NCBI GenBank assembly: GCA_022844405.1
Contig: JALHLV010000006.1
Coordinates: 62,001 to 126,000, forward strand
Source of the DNA: Sphingomonadales bacterium
Lineage (GTDB): Bacteria; Pseudomonadota; Alphaproteobacteria; SMXS01
Length of the DNA: 64,000 nt
Direction of reading: 5' to 3'
The notes below the pieces were generated by a model. The model was not told the DNA's origin, made no database searches, and worked only from the letters and a program-made list of their open reading frames with translations. Of this stretch, positions 21,849-29,487 are shown one piece after another. Each line of letters opens with the position of its first letter. The stretch's first letter is position 1. A program made the translations under genes and the position numbers.

Positions 21849-22229
21849 TCAATCCACCGGGATCAGCGCGGCGGCTACCTGCCTACCGTCGCTCAGCAGG
21901 ACGTTGAAGGTGCGGCAGGCGGCGCCGGTGTCCATGACGTCGATGGCGATGCCGTGCTCGTCGCGGAGGCGCCGGAGCAGGGCGCGGTCGACGGGTGCGA
22001 TGCTCTTGCCGCCGCCGAGCAGCAATACGTCGATGTCATCGGCCGCGTCGATGGCCGGCTGGAAGCTTTCATGGGTGATCTCGGAAACGCTGGCGGCCGC
22101 CCATGGCACGATGCCGCCGGGCAGGACCAGGATCGGCCCCTGGTAGCGCCGGCCGGCGATGCGGAAGCCGCCGGCGCCATAGCCCTGGATCAGGAACCGG
22201 CCGCCCTGCGCCTGTTCCTCGAGGTGCAT
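21849..22229 (-). CDS. Mth938-like domain protein (NDUFAF3 homologue)
   Basis: A 126-residue protein with the Mth938/DUF498 fold: IQGYGAGGFRIAGRRYQGPI, a central DDIDVLLLGGGKSIAPVD, and TGAACRTFNVLLSDGRQVAAALIPV. The mitochondrial relative NDUFAF3 is a complex I assembly factor, and in alphaproteobacteria the gene typically follows yajC-secD-secF. Here it starts 1 bp after the yajC stop with no secDF between. Export or complex I biogenesis is inferred from family and context only. Confidence 0.88.
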   Translation of the reverse strand: MHLEEQAQGGRFLIQGYGAGGFRIAGRRYQGPILVLPGGIVPWAAASVSEITHESFQPAIDAADDIDVLLLGGGKSIAPVDRALLRRLRDEHGIAIDVMDTGAACRTFNVLLSDGRQVAAALIPVD

Positions 22230-22230
22230 G

Positions 22231-22551
22231 TCACTCGGCGTCGTTGGCCGGCTTCTTGGTCGCCGCCGGCTCCTTCACCGGCTCGCCCTTGGCGCGCACG
22301 TCGGCGATGGTGGCGGAAACCAGGCGGACCTGGGTGTTCGGCGCGATCTCGACGACGACTTCCTCGCCGCTCTCGACCTTGACCACCTTGCCGATAACGC
22401 CGCCGCCGGTGACCACCGTATCGCCGCGCCGGATGGCGGCGATTCGTGCCTTGTGTTCCTTCACCCGCTTCTGCTGCGGACGGATCAGCAGCAGGTAGAA
22501 CACGGCGAACATCGCCACGAGCAGAAAGATTTGTTCCATTCCGGCGGGCAT
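22231..22551 (-). CDS. yajC: Preprotein translocase subunit YajC
   Basis: A 106-residue single-pass protein: the N-terminal membrane segment EQIFLLVAMFAVFYLLLI is followed by RPQQKRVKEHKARI and the cytoplasmic RRGDTVVTGGGVIGKVVKV barrel typical of YajC, an accessory subunit of SecDF-YajC. CAGGAG precedes the ATG at 22551. The C-terminal Lys/Ala-rich tail is usual. secD and secF, normally next, are not in this window. Confidence 0.95.
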   Translation of the reverse strand: MPAGMEQIFLLVAMFAVFYLLLIRPQQKRVKEHKARIAAIRRGDTVVTGGGVIGKVVKVESGEEVVVEIAPNTQVRLVSATIADVRAKGEPVKEPAATKKPANDAE

Positions 22552-22703
22552 CGTCGCTTCTCCTGATTGATTGCGCGGGGAATATACCCTCAGCACGGCC
22601 GAAAGCAAACGCCGACGCCCCGATCGTTGGCTCCGCGGCCGGGCGCATGCTAACGTCCCGCCGCCCAAGGACCGACTGAATTGGGCCCATGTGGGGAACG
22701 ACC

Positions 22704-23573
22704 GTGACCGGAACCAGCGACGCCAGCGAGATTCTAGCCGTGCTGCGGCGTATCGCCGACGCGCTCGAGCGCCAATCGCCGCCGCCGGTCGACGCGCTGT
22801 CGCTGACCGGCGCCGATGCGTTCGTCTGGCACCCCGATCCGGACAGGCTGACGCCGGTGCCGGTGGTCAACCGGGTGGATGTGGAGCTGCTGCGCGGCAT
22901 CGACCGGGTGCGCGACATCCTGCTCGACAACACCATGAGGTTCGCCAGCGGCTTTTCCGCCAACAACGCGCTGCTGTGGGGCGCGCGCGGCATGGGCAAG
23001 AGCTCGTTGGTCAAGGCGGCCCACGCCCAGGTCAACAAGGACAGGCCCGGCGCGCTGGCCCTGGTCGAGATCAACCGCGAGGACATCCCCACCCTGCCCC
23101 GGCTGCTGCACGGCCTGCGCGGCCAGACCCGGCGCGCGGTGCTGTTCTGCGACGACCTGTCGTTCGACCAGGACGATACCACCTACAAGTCGCTGAAGGC
23201 GGTGCTGGAAGGCGGCCTCGAAGGCAGGCCGGAGAACGTGATCTTCTACGCCACCTCGAACCGCCGCCACCTGATGCCGCGCGACATGATCGAGAACGAA
23301 CGGTCGACGGCCATCAACCCGGCCGAGGCCGTCGAGGAGAAAATCTCGCTGTCCGACCGGTTCGGCCTGTGGCTGGGCTTCCACACCTGCAGCCAGGACG
23401 ATTACCTGGCCATGATCGCCGGCTACCGCGACCGCCATGGCCTGGCGGGCGACGACGAACTGATCCGCGCCGAGGCGCTGGAATGGTCGGTCACCCGCGG
23501 CGCCCGTTCCGGCCGCGTCGCCTGGCAGTTCATCCAGGACCTGGCGGGGCGGATGGGCCGGACGCTGGCGTGA
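22704..23573 (+). CDS. DUF815 AAA-type ATP-binding protein
   Basis: A 289-residue ATPase with Walker A GARGMGKSS, a following VKAAHAQVNKD helix, Walker B-like RRAVLFCDDLSFD, and a sensor segment FYATSNRRHLMPRDM. This is the DUF815 family, found next to yajC in many alphaproteobacteria; its role is not known. The GTG at 22704 is preferred because GGGGA lies 6 bp before it; an ATG at 22689 has no site. The gene is divergent from yajC across a spacer of about 150 bp. Confidence 0.88.
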   Translation: MTGTSDASEILAVLRRIADALERQSPPPVDALSLTGADAFVWHPDPDRLTPVPVVNRVDVELLRGIDRVRDILLDNTMRFASGFSANNALLWGARGMGKSSLVKAAHAQVNKDRPGALALVEINREDIPTLPRLLHGLRGQTRRAVLFCDDLSFDQDDTTYKSLKAVLEGGLEGRPENVIFYATSNRRHLMPRDMIENERSTAINPAEAVEEKISLSDRFGLWLGFHTCSQDDYLAMIAGYRDRHGLAGDDELIRAEALEWSVTRGARSGRVAWQFIQDLAGRMGRTLA

Positions 23574-23882
23574 GCAAGAGCCGATAAGGCTGGCTCGCGT
23601 CCGACAGAAATTCTTCCAGCGGTGACTTCGCTGCGCTCGCAGAATCACGAAAAAGAGGAGCCTGGGATGTCGACGTAAGCGGCGATTCCAAACCTAGCAG
23701 GGCTGCCAGCCAACGGTAACCGGCGTTGCCCTGTGAAATCCGGGCGTTCGAGATCCGGCTCAATGCGGCGTCTTCCAGCGCGGCGCGGTCCGCCGGATTT
23801 TATATTTTACGCTGTAAATTATCATTGAAATTCATCTCGCGCTGCTGGACATTATCGCCACCCCAATCAAGGAGCCCGGATC
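23574..23882. other. Intergenic region with repeat fragment and operator-like palindrome
   Basis: No gene is supported here. The segment 23620-23650 (CTTCGCTGCGCTCGCAGAATCACG) matches one end of the element at 45070-45165. The last 80 bp before the carotenoid oxygenase are AT-rich and include TTTAC-GCT-GTAAA at 23806-23818, a symmetric site of the TetR-operator style, and AAGGAG as ribosome-binding site. Confidence 0.6.
23806..23818. promoter_or_regulatory. TTTAC-N3-GTAAA palindrome upstream of carotenoid oxygenase
   Basis: A 13-bp perfect palindrome in an AT-rich stretch, 64 bp before the start codon at 23883. Sites of this type are often bound by TetR/AcrR-family repressors. No such regulator is encoded nearby, so this is a weak inference. 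Confidence 0.35.
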
Positions 23883-25238
23883 ATGTCAGCAGTCCTGCAA
23901 GATACCACCCCCGCCCATCACCGCGGCAATGGCCGTCCGGTCACCAAGGAACAGACCCTCACCGACCTGAAGGTGACGGGAAGCATTCCCCGCGAGCTCG
24001 ATGGCCGCTATGTGCGGGCGGGCGCCAACCCGCTCAGCGGCACCAGCGACCATCCGTTCTTCGGCGACGGCATGATCCACGGCGTGCGGCTGCGCGACGG
24101 AAAGGCCCAGTGGTACCGCAACCGCTATGTGCAGACGCCGTTCATCAAGAATCCGGGCCTGAACATCCTCGATCCGGCGGTGATGATGGACATGACCGCG
24201 TCGAAGGCCAATACGCATGTCATCGGTCATGCGGGCAAGATCCTCGCGCTCGAGGAAGGCCACTTTCCCTATGAGATGGACGGCGACCTGAATACGGTCG
24301 GGGCGACGGACTTCAATGGCGCTCTCAAGGGCTCGTTCACGGCGCACCCGAAGATCTGCCCGGTGACCGGCGAGCTGATCGCCTTTGGCTACGCGGCGTT
24401 CCCGCCCTATCTGCGCTATCTGCGCGTCTCCGCCGACGGAAAGCTGGTGCAGACCGAGAACATCACCGTCGGCGGGCCGACGATGATGCACGATTTCAAC
24501 ATCACCCAGAACCATGTCATCTTCATGGACCTGCCGGCCGTGTTCAACCTGCAGGCGGCGATGAGCGGCGAGATGCCGATCCGGTGGGACGACAATTATC
24601 CGGCGCGCCTCGGTGTGATGCCGCGCAACGGCACGGACGCGCAGGTGGTCTGGTACGACATCAACCCGTGCTATGTCTTCCACCCGATGAACGCCTATGA
24701 GGACGGCGGCAAGATCGTGATCGACGTCGCCCGCTTCGACTATATCTGGCGCCACTCGACCATGGATTTCCCGGACCCGGTGCTCTGGCGCTGGACGATC
24801 GACACCGCCACCGGCCGCGTTCACGAGGAACAGGTGGACGACCGCCCCGCCGAGTTCCCGCGAGTCGCCGACAGCGTCGTCGGCCTCAAGCACCGTTTCG
24901 GGTACATGATGAGAAGCGTGAAGGGCTTCCTTTCAAGCGATCCCGAAAAGTCGTCCGGCGGTATCCGCAAATACGACCGGCAGACAGGTTCGCATTCGGA
25001 CATCGACTTCGGTGTCGGCCGCCAGGGCGGTGAGCCGGTATTCGCGCCGCGGGCCAATCCCAAGAGCGAAGACGATGGCTACCTGATGACCTACGTCCAT
25101 GACGCGAACACGGACACCAGCCAACTGGTGATCATGGACGCGGCATCGATGGACGACACGCCGGTGGCGGTTGTCGAGCTGCCGCGCATCCCGAGCGGTT
25201 TTCACGGCAGCTGGGTTCCGGCTTCGGTGGTTGGCTGA
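23883..25238 (+). CDS. Carotenoid cleavage dioxygenase family protein
   Basis: A 451-residue seven-bladed propeller dioxygenase with the four iron-binding histidines visible: H155 (TAHPK), H203 (MMHDF), H267 (VFHPM) and H441 (SGFHGSW). It should cleave a conjugated double bond with O2 and Fe(II). In non-pigmented bacteria many members act on lignostilbene-type phenolics rather than carotenoids. No carotenoid biosynthesis gene is present in the window, so a phenylpropanoid or apocarotenoid substrate is possible. AAGGAG precedes the ATG. It opens an accessory block inserted between the yajC group and nlpD, and is followed by a repeat element. Confidence 0.92.
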   Translation: MSAVLQDTTPAHHRGNGRPVTKEQTLTDLKVTGSIPRELDGRYVRAGANPLSGTSDHPFFGDGMIHGVRLRDGKAQWYRNRYVQTPFIKNPGLNILDPAVMMDMTASKANTHVIGHAGKILALEEGHFPYEMDGDLNTVGATDFNGALKGSFTAHPKICPVTGELIAFGYAAFPPYLRYLRVSADGKLVQTENITVGGPTMMHDFNITQNHVIFMDLPAVFNLQAAMSGEMPIRWDDNYPARLGVMPRNGTDAQVVWYDINPCYVFHPMNAYEDGGKIVIDVARFDYIWRHSTMDFPDPVLWRWTIDTATGRVHEEQVDDRPAEFPRVADSVVGLKHRFGYMMRSVKGFLSSDPEKSSGGIRKYDRQTGSHSDIDFGVGRQGGEPVFAPRANPKSEDDGYLMTYVHDANTDTSQLVIMDAASMDDTPVAVVELPRIPSGFHGSWVPASVVG

Positions 25239-25251
25239 CGGAGACGGTTGG

Positions 25252-25453
25252 TCAGCGGGACCGGTGTGCCGCTGATGCGGCCACCCTCATCCGGCGCTTC
25301 GCGCCACCTTCTCCCCGGCGGGGAGAAGGGTTACGGCCGTGCCGTTGCTTCGGCGGATTCCCCTCGCCCCAACGGGGAGAGGATGGCCGCGAAGCGGCCA
25401 GGTGAGGGGGACCGCGAAGCGGTTCCGAAACGGATCGGCTGCTCGGTCGGCGG
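25252..25453 (-). repeat. Intergenic GC-rich repeat element, copy B
   Basis: This is an inverted copy of the element at 7634-7868. It carries the same hairpin blocks, including CTTCTCCCCGGCGGGGAGAAG and CGGAACCGCTTCGCGGTCCC when read on the minus strand. It lacks about 38 central bases of copy A. It fills the spacer between two convergent genes and may also act as terminator. Confidence 0.8.
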
Positions 25454-25486
25454 AACAGACTTCTCGGCTGCCGCTTTAGCTGACCA

Positions 25487-27415
25487 TCACTTCTTCGGCA
25501 GCGTGTAGGCGATGATGTAATCGCCCAGCGGGCTTTGCAGCGCCATGTGGCCGCCGGCGGCGATCACCACGAACTGACGGCCGCTGGCCGGCGAGATGTA
25601 GGTCATCGGCGTCGCGTGGCCGCCGACCGGGAGCCTGGCCTTCCACAGGATGTCGCCGGTCTTCTGGTCCACCGCGCGCAGCGTCCGCTCCATGCTTGCG
25701 CCGATGAACACCAGGCCGCCGCGGGTGCTGACCGAGCCGCCGATGGCCGGCACGCCCATGGTCAGCGGCAGCATGGAGGGAATGCCCCACGGGCCGTTGT
25801 CCCTGGCGGTCCCCAAAGGCCCGGACCAGATCACCTTGCCGGTGGACAGGTCCACAGCGGTCAGCGAGGCATAGGGCGGATTGATGCACGGCACGCCCAG
25901 CGGCGACAGGAACGCGCTGGTCCTGGCGGCGAACGGCGTGCCTTCCTGGGCCTGGGCCTTGCGCGGAACATAACCCATCGGGCCAGCCTTGATGCCCATG
26001 GCGTCCGCTTCCTTGCGGGGGATCAGCCGGGTGTAGTTGGGCATGCGGCTCCAGTTGACGATCATGATCTGGCGCACCGGATCGACCGAAACGCCGCCCC
26101 AGTCGATGCCGCCCAGATAGCCCGGATGGGTGATCGACGGCCGGATTCCCGGCGGCGTCATCGGGCCGTCATAGCGCGCCTGCCTGAACTTGATGCGGCA
26201 CCAGAGCTGGTCGAACGGCGTCAAGCCCCACATGGACTTTTCCGTTAGGTCCGGCCCAGTGAAATCGGGCATGCCGGTCGAGAATGGCTGGGTGGGCGAC
26301 AGCCAGTCGCCGGGCGCGGGACCCTGCGGCACCTTGCGCTCCTCGACCTCTTTCAGCGGGCGGCCGGTGCGCCGGTCGAGCACGAAGACCTGGCCACGCT
26401 TGGTCGGCTGGATCAGCGCCGGCACCGGCTGACCGCCGATCTGCAGATCGACCAGGGTCGGCTGCGCGGGGACATCGTAGTCCCAGACGTCGTGATGGAC
26501 CGTGCGGTAGAGCCAGCGCAGCGCGCCGGTCTCGGCGTCGAGCGCCAGCACCGCGCTGGTGAATTTTTCGGATTCGGGCGTCCGGTGCGCCCCCCAATAG
26601 TCGGGCGTGGCGTTGCCCATGGGTGCGTAGACCAGGCCGAGCGACTCGTCGGCGCTCATCGGCGCCCAGGAATTGGGCGTGCCCAGCGTGTAGGTTTGGC
26701 CGGGCAGCGGCTCGCCGTGATATTCGGGCCGTCCCGGGTCGAACGCCCACGAGAAGGCGCCGGTCAGGGCGTCATAGGCGCGGATCACGCCGGGCGGCTC
26801 GTTCACATGCTGGTTGTCGGCCACCCAGCCGCCCATCACCACCCGGCCGCGGATGATCACCGGCGCCGAGGTGACGTAGTAGTAGTTCGGCTTCACCTCG
26901 CCCATGCCGGTCTTCAGGTCGACCATGCCGCCGGCGCCGAACCCGGCGCAGGGCTTGCCGGTGCGCGCGTCGAGCGCCACGAGCTGGGCCCTGGCGGTGG
27001 TGCTGAAGATGCGCTCGGCGCAGGCGCCGACGCCGCCAGGCACCTTGTAATAGGTGACGCCGCGGCAGGTGCGCCGGCGGTCGTTGGGCGCGGGCGGCTC
27101 CCAGCGCCAGCGCTGCGCGCCGGTTTCGGCATCGAGCGCGATGACCTGGTTGGACGGCGTGCAGATGTAGAGCGCGTCGCCGACCATCAGCGGCGTGACC
27201 TGCAGGTGGGTCTTCAGCGTCTCGCCCGGATTGGTGCGGTAGACCCAGGCCTGCTGCAGCCCGGACACGTTGGCGGGGGTGATCTGGTCGAGCGGCGAAT
27301 AGCGCGTGCCGCCCAGGTCGTTGCCGTAGTGATGCCACTCGCCGTCGGCCGCCCATGCCGAGGCGGCCAGCAGCGGCAGGGCGAAAGCGAGGGCGGTACG
27401 TCTGATCATGCGCAT
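25487..27415 (-). CDS. PQQ-dependent dehydrogenase, Gcd/quinate-shikimate family catalytic subunit
   Basis: A 642-residue quinoprotein propeller with a Sec signal peptide (RMIRRTALAFALPLLAASAWA). It matches the periplasmic domain of the membrane-bound glucose/quinate/shikimate dehydrogenases: TCRGVTYYKVPGG, SEKFTSAVLALDAETGALRW, VHHDVWDYDVPAQPTLVD, MWGLTPFDQLWCRIKF and GGIDWGGVSVDPVRQI. The family oxidises a sugar or polyol with PQQ and feeds electrons to ubiquinone. The usual N-terminal five-helix anchor is missing but is encoded by the gene immediately upstream. The ATG at 27415 is preferred because GGAGCG precedes it and a full signal peptide follows. Substrate unknown; no pqq genes are in the window. 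Confidence 0.92.
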   Translation of the reverse strand: MRMIRRTALAFALPLLAASAWAADGEWHHYGNDLGGTRYSPLDQITPANVSGLQQAWVYRTNPGETLKTHLQVTPLMVGDALYICTPSNQVIALDAETGAQRWRWEPPAPNDRRRTCRGVTYYKVPGGVGACAERIFSTTARAQLVALDARTGKPCAGFGAGGMVDLKTGMGEVKPNYYYVTSAPVIIRGRVVMGGWVADNQHVNEPPGVIRAYDALTGAFSWAFDPGRPEYHGEPLPGQTYTLGTPNSWAPMSADESLGLVYAPMGNATPDYWGAHRTPESEKFTSAVLALDAETGALRWLYRTVHHDVWDYDVPAQPTLVDLQIGGQPVPALIQPTKRGQVFVLDRRTGRPLKEVEERKVPQGPAPGDWLSPTQPFSTGMPDFTGPDLTEKSMWGLTPFDQLWCRIKFRQARYDGPMTPPGIRPSITHPGYLGGIDWGGVSVDPVRQIMIVNWSRMPNYTRLIPRKEADAMGIKAGPMGYVPRKAQAQEGTPFAARTSAFLSPLGVPCINPPYASLTAVDLSTGKVIWSGPLGTARDNGPWGIPSMLPLTMGVPAIGGSVSTRGGLVFIGASMERTLRAVDQKTGDILWKARLPVGGHATPMTYISPASGRQFVVIAAGGHMALQSPLGDYIIAYTLPKK

Positions 27416-27428
27416 GGTCCGCTCCATC

Positions 27429-27779
27429 TCACAGCAGCCCGCGCCGCGCCCATGGCATCAGCAGCCACAGGCCCAGAACGGTCAGCAGCAGGACCCGGGG
27501 CATGAGCTGCCAGCCGTCCAGCCCCACCTCCCAGATCGCCCAGCCCCAGGTACCGAGTAGGATCAGCAGAAACAGCCAGGCGCCCATGCGGCGGCCGCGC
27601 CAGAGCAGAATGCCGCAGACGACCAGCGCCGCGCCGGCGATGGCGTAGTAGAGCGCGCCGCCGAGCAGGGCGAGTTGGACGCCGCCGGCGGCAAGCACGG
27701 CGCCGATCAGCAACAGCAGCGCGGCGAAGAGTCGCGGCGGCCTCGCGGCCCGGTTGGCAGGCCCTGCCATCTCGATCAT
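27429..27779 (-). CDS. Membrane anchor of a split Gcd-like PQQ dehydrogenase
   Basis: A 116-residue protein with about four to five transmembrane segments. Its central sequence (LGGALYYAIAGAALVVCGI, then LLGTWGWAIWEVGLDGWQLMPR) matches the N-terminal membrane domain of Gcd-type PQQ dehydrogenases, normally fused to the catalytic propeller. The stop at 27429 lies 13 bp before the start of the catalytic gene in a different reading frame. GGGGGGA precedes the ATG at 27779. It probably docks the secreted dehydrogenase and passes electrons to quinone. The two-gene arrangement is the unusual feature. Confidence 0.82.
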   Translation of the reverse strand: MIEMAGPANRAARPPRLFAALLLLIGAVLAAGGVQLALLGGALYYAIAGAALVVCGILLWRGRRMGAWLFLLILLGTWGWAIWEVGLDGWQLMPRVLLLTVLGLWLLMPWARRGLL

Positions 27780-27890
27780 GAAACGTCCCCCCGCTTTTCA
27801 TGCCGCGCTTGTTCCGCGCGCTTTGGATGCGGCCACTGTAGCCAGATTGGCCGGCGGCCCGCCATGAAATCCTGTGTCAGGCCAGCTTGC

Positions 27891-29426
27891 TCAGGCCAAT
27901 CTGGGGCCGGGCCTGCCGTCCTCGACCACGAAGCGTTGCAGCGAGCGGCTGGGCGATGCGGGATCGGTCTGGTCCTCGACCATGCGCATGTCGGCCTCGA
28001 TGCCGTTACGGTCGAACGCGAACCGGACATAGCCCTGATGCGTGGTGTCGGAGAACCGCACATGCGGGTTCTCCTCGCCGGGCGCGAACAGGCCCGGCGG
28101 TAGCGTGCTGTTGGCCAGCGCGCTGGTGACGAACTCGCTGGCAATGACAGGCGAGGCTGGGTCGTTGAAGTCCGCCTTGACGTCGTTTGCCCAGAACGAG
28201 TGGATGTCGCCTCCGAAGAACACCGGGTTGCGCGGTGCGGCCCGGCGCAGCGAGCCAGTCAGGCGCCGGCGCGCAGCACCGTAGCCGTCCCAGCCCTCGT
28301 TCGACAGCGCCTCGCCGGGTCCTGCCTGCAGGTCCAGCCGGGCGAACGCGGTCTGCTGCGCCAGCACGGTCCAGCGGGCCTTGTCGCCCGTGAGACCCTC
28401 GTCCAGCCAGCGCTCCTGAACGGCGCCGAGCAGGGTCCGCTCCTCGGCATCCACTTCGGGGCAGTCCGTCACCCGCCGCCCGCCGAGCTGGCCGGGCACC
28501 GGGCAGGCCTGGTCGGAGCGGTACTGGCGGGCGTCGAGCACATGGAACGTCGCCAGGTCGCCCCAGGCGAGGCGGCGGTACATCTGCATGCCGCCCTCGC
28601 CCAGCATGGCGCTGGGCCGCAGCGGCATGTGCTCGAAATAGGCCTGGTAGGCGGCGGCGCGGCGGCGGCCGAAGATGTCGGGCGCCGTGCCGTCCTCGGG
28701 GATCAGGCCGGCATAGTCGTTCTGCACCTCGTGGTCGTCCCAGGTGACCACCCAGGGCGCGGCGGCATGGGCGGCACGCAGGTCGGCGTCGGATTTGTAG
28801 AGCGCATGGCGGGCACGGTAGCCGGCCAGATCCATGGGGATACCTGCGCCGAACGGCCGCACCGCCGTGCCGCGCGTCGGCGATTCGTAGATGTAGTCGC
28901 CGGCGTGGACGATCAGGTCCGGCTCGCCCGCCAGCATGTCCTTGTAGGCGGCGAAGTAGCCGTTCTCCCAGTGCTGGCACGAGGTGAGCGCCAGCTTCAG
29001 CCGCTCGGGCCGCTCGGGGACTGTCAGCGTGCGTCCGGCCGGGCTGACCGCCTTGCCGGCGTGGAATCGGTACCAGTAAGGCCGGCCGGGCCGGAGACCT
29101 TCGATCTCGGCATGGACGGAATGAGCGAGGTCGCGGATCGCCATGGCGCCGCCGCGATGGACGATGCGCCGGAAGCCCTCGTCCTCGGCCACTTCCCAGC
29201 CGACCGGGAGTTCAGGTTCGTCGAGCAGCGCGAGGTTTTCGCCGACCAGGCGGGTCCACAGCACGAAGCCGCCGGCCGAGGGCTCGCCCGACGCCACGCC
29301 GAGCGCGAACGGATCGGCCCTGAAGCGGTGCGATCCCAGGGGCACGGCCTGTACCGGCCGCAGCATGGACCACGCCACCGCCGCCGACAGACCACCGATC
29401 ACATTCCTGCGCGTGAAACCGTTCAT
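27891..29426 (-). CDS. phoD: PhoD-family alkaline phosphatase/phosphodiesterase, Tat-exported
   Basis: A 511-residue enzyme of the PhoD family. The twin-arginine signal is at the N-terminus (TRRNVIGGLSAAVAW). Mature-domain landmarks include DPFALGVASGEPS, LVLTSC-like KLALTSCQHWENGYF, DLIVHAGDYIYE, TWDDHEVQND, and FFGGDIHSFW, which supply the metal-binding Asp, Asn and His residues. It hydrolyses phosphodiesters or monoesters in the periplasm to scavenge phosphate. A GGGAGAGAG site precedes the ATG at 29426; the longer frame to 29588 lacks support. The tatABC export genes lie about 4 kb upstream. No clear Pho box was identified. Confidence 0.92.
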   Translation of the reverse strand: MNGFTRRNVIGGLSAAVAWSMLRPVQAVPLGSHRFRADPFALGVASGEPSAGGFVLWTRLVGENLALLDEPELPVGWEVAEDEGFRRIVHRGGAMAIRDLAHSVHAEIEGLRPGRPYWYRFHAGKAVSPAGRTLTVPERPERLKLALTSCQHWENGYFAAYKDMLAGEPDLIVHAGDYIYESPTRGTAVRPFGAGIPMDLAGYRARHALYKSDADLRAAHAAAPWVVTWDDHEVQNDYAGLIPEDGTAPDIFGRRRAAAYQAYFEHMPLRPSAMLGEGGMQMYRRLAWGDLATFHVLDARQYRSDQACPVPGQLGGRRVTDCPEVDAEERTLLGAVQERWLDEGLTGDKARWTVLAQQTAFARLDLQAGPGEALSNEGWDGYGAARRRLTGSLRRAAPRNPVFFGGDIHSFWANDVKADFNDPASPVIASEFVTSALANSTLPPGLFAPGEENPHVRFSDTTHQGYVRFAFDRNGIEADMRMVEDQTDPASPSRSLQRFVVEDGRPGPRLA

Positions 29427-29487
29427 GGACTCTCTCCCAGCAATGGGAGGCAGCCTAGCACGCGACGGTGACGGTTGATGAGAGGGT

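Noticed and set aside
20050-25238. A carotenoid biosynthesis and cleavage pathway formed by the phytoene-synthase-like gene and the carotenoid oxygenase
   Set aside because: The synthase-fold protein lacks both Asp-rich catalytic motifs and matches the NDUFAF6 branch; no other pathway gene is present.
25487-27779. A frameshift splitting one PQQ dehydrogenase gene
   Set aside because: The catalytic part has its own signal peptide and ribosome-binding site, which a simple frameshift would not create. It is kept as a genuine two-gene arrangement unless resequencing shows otherwise.
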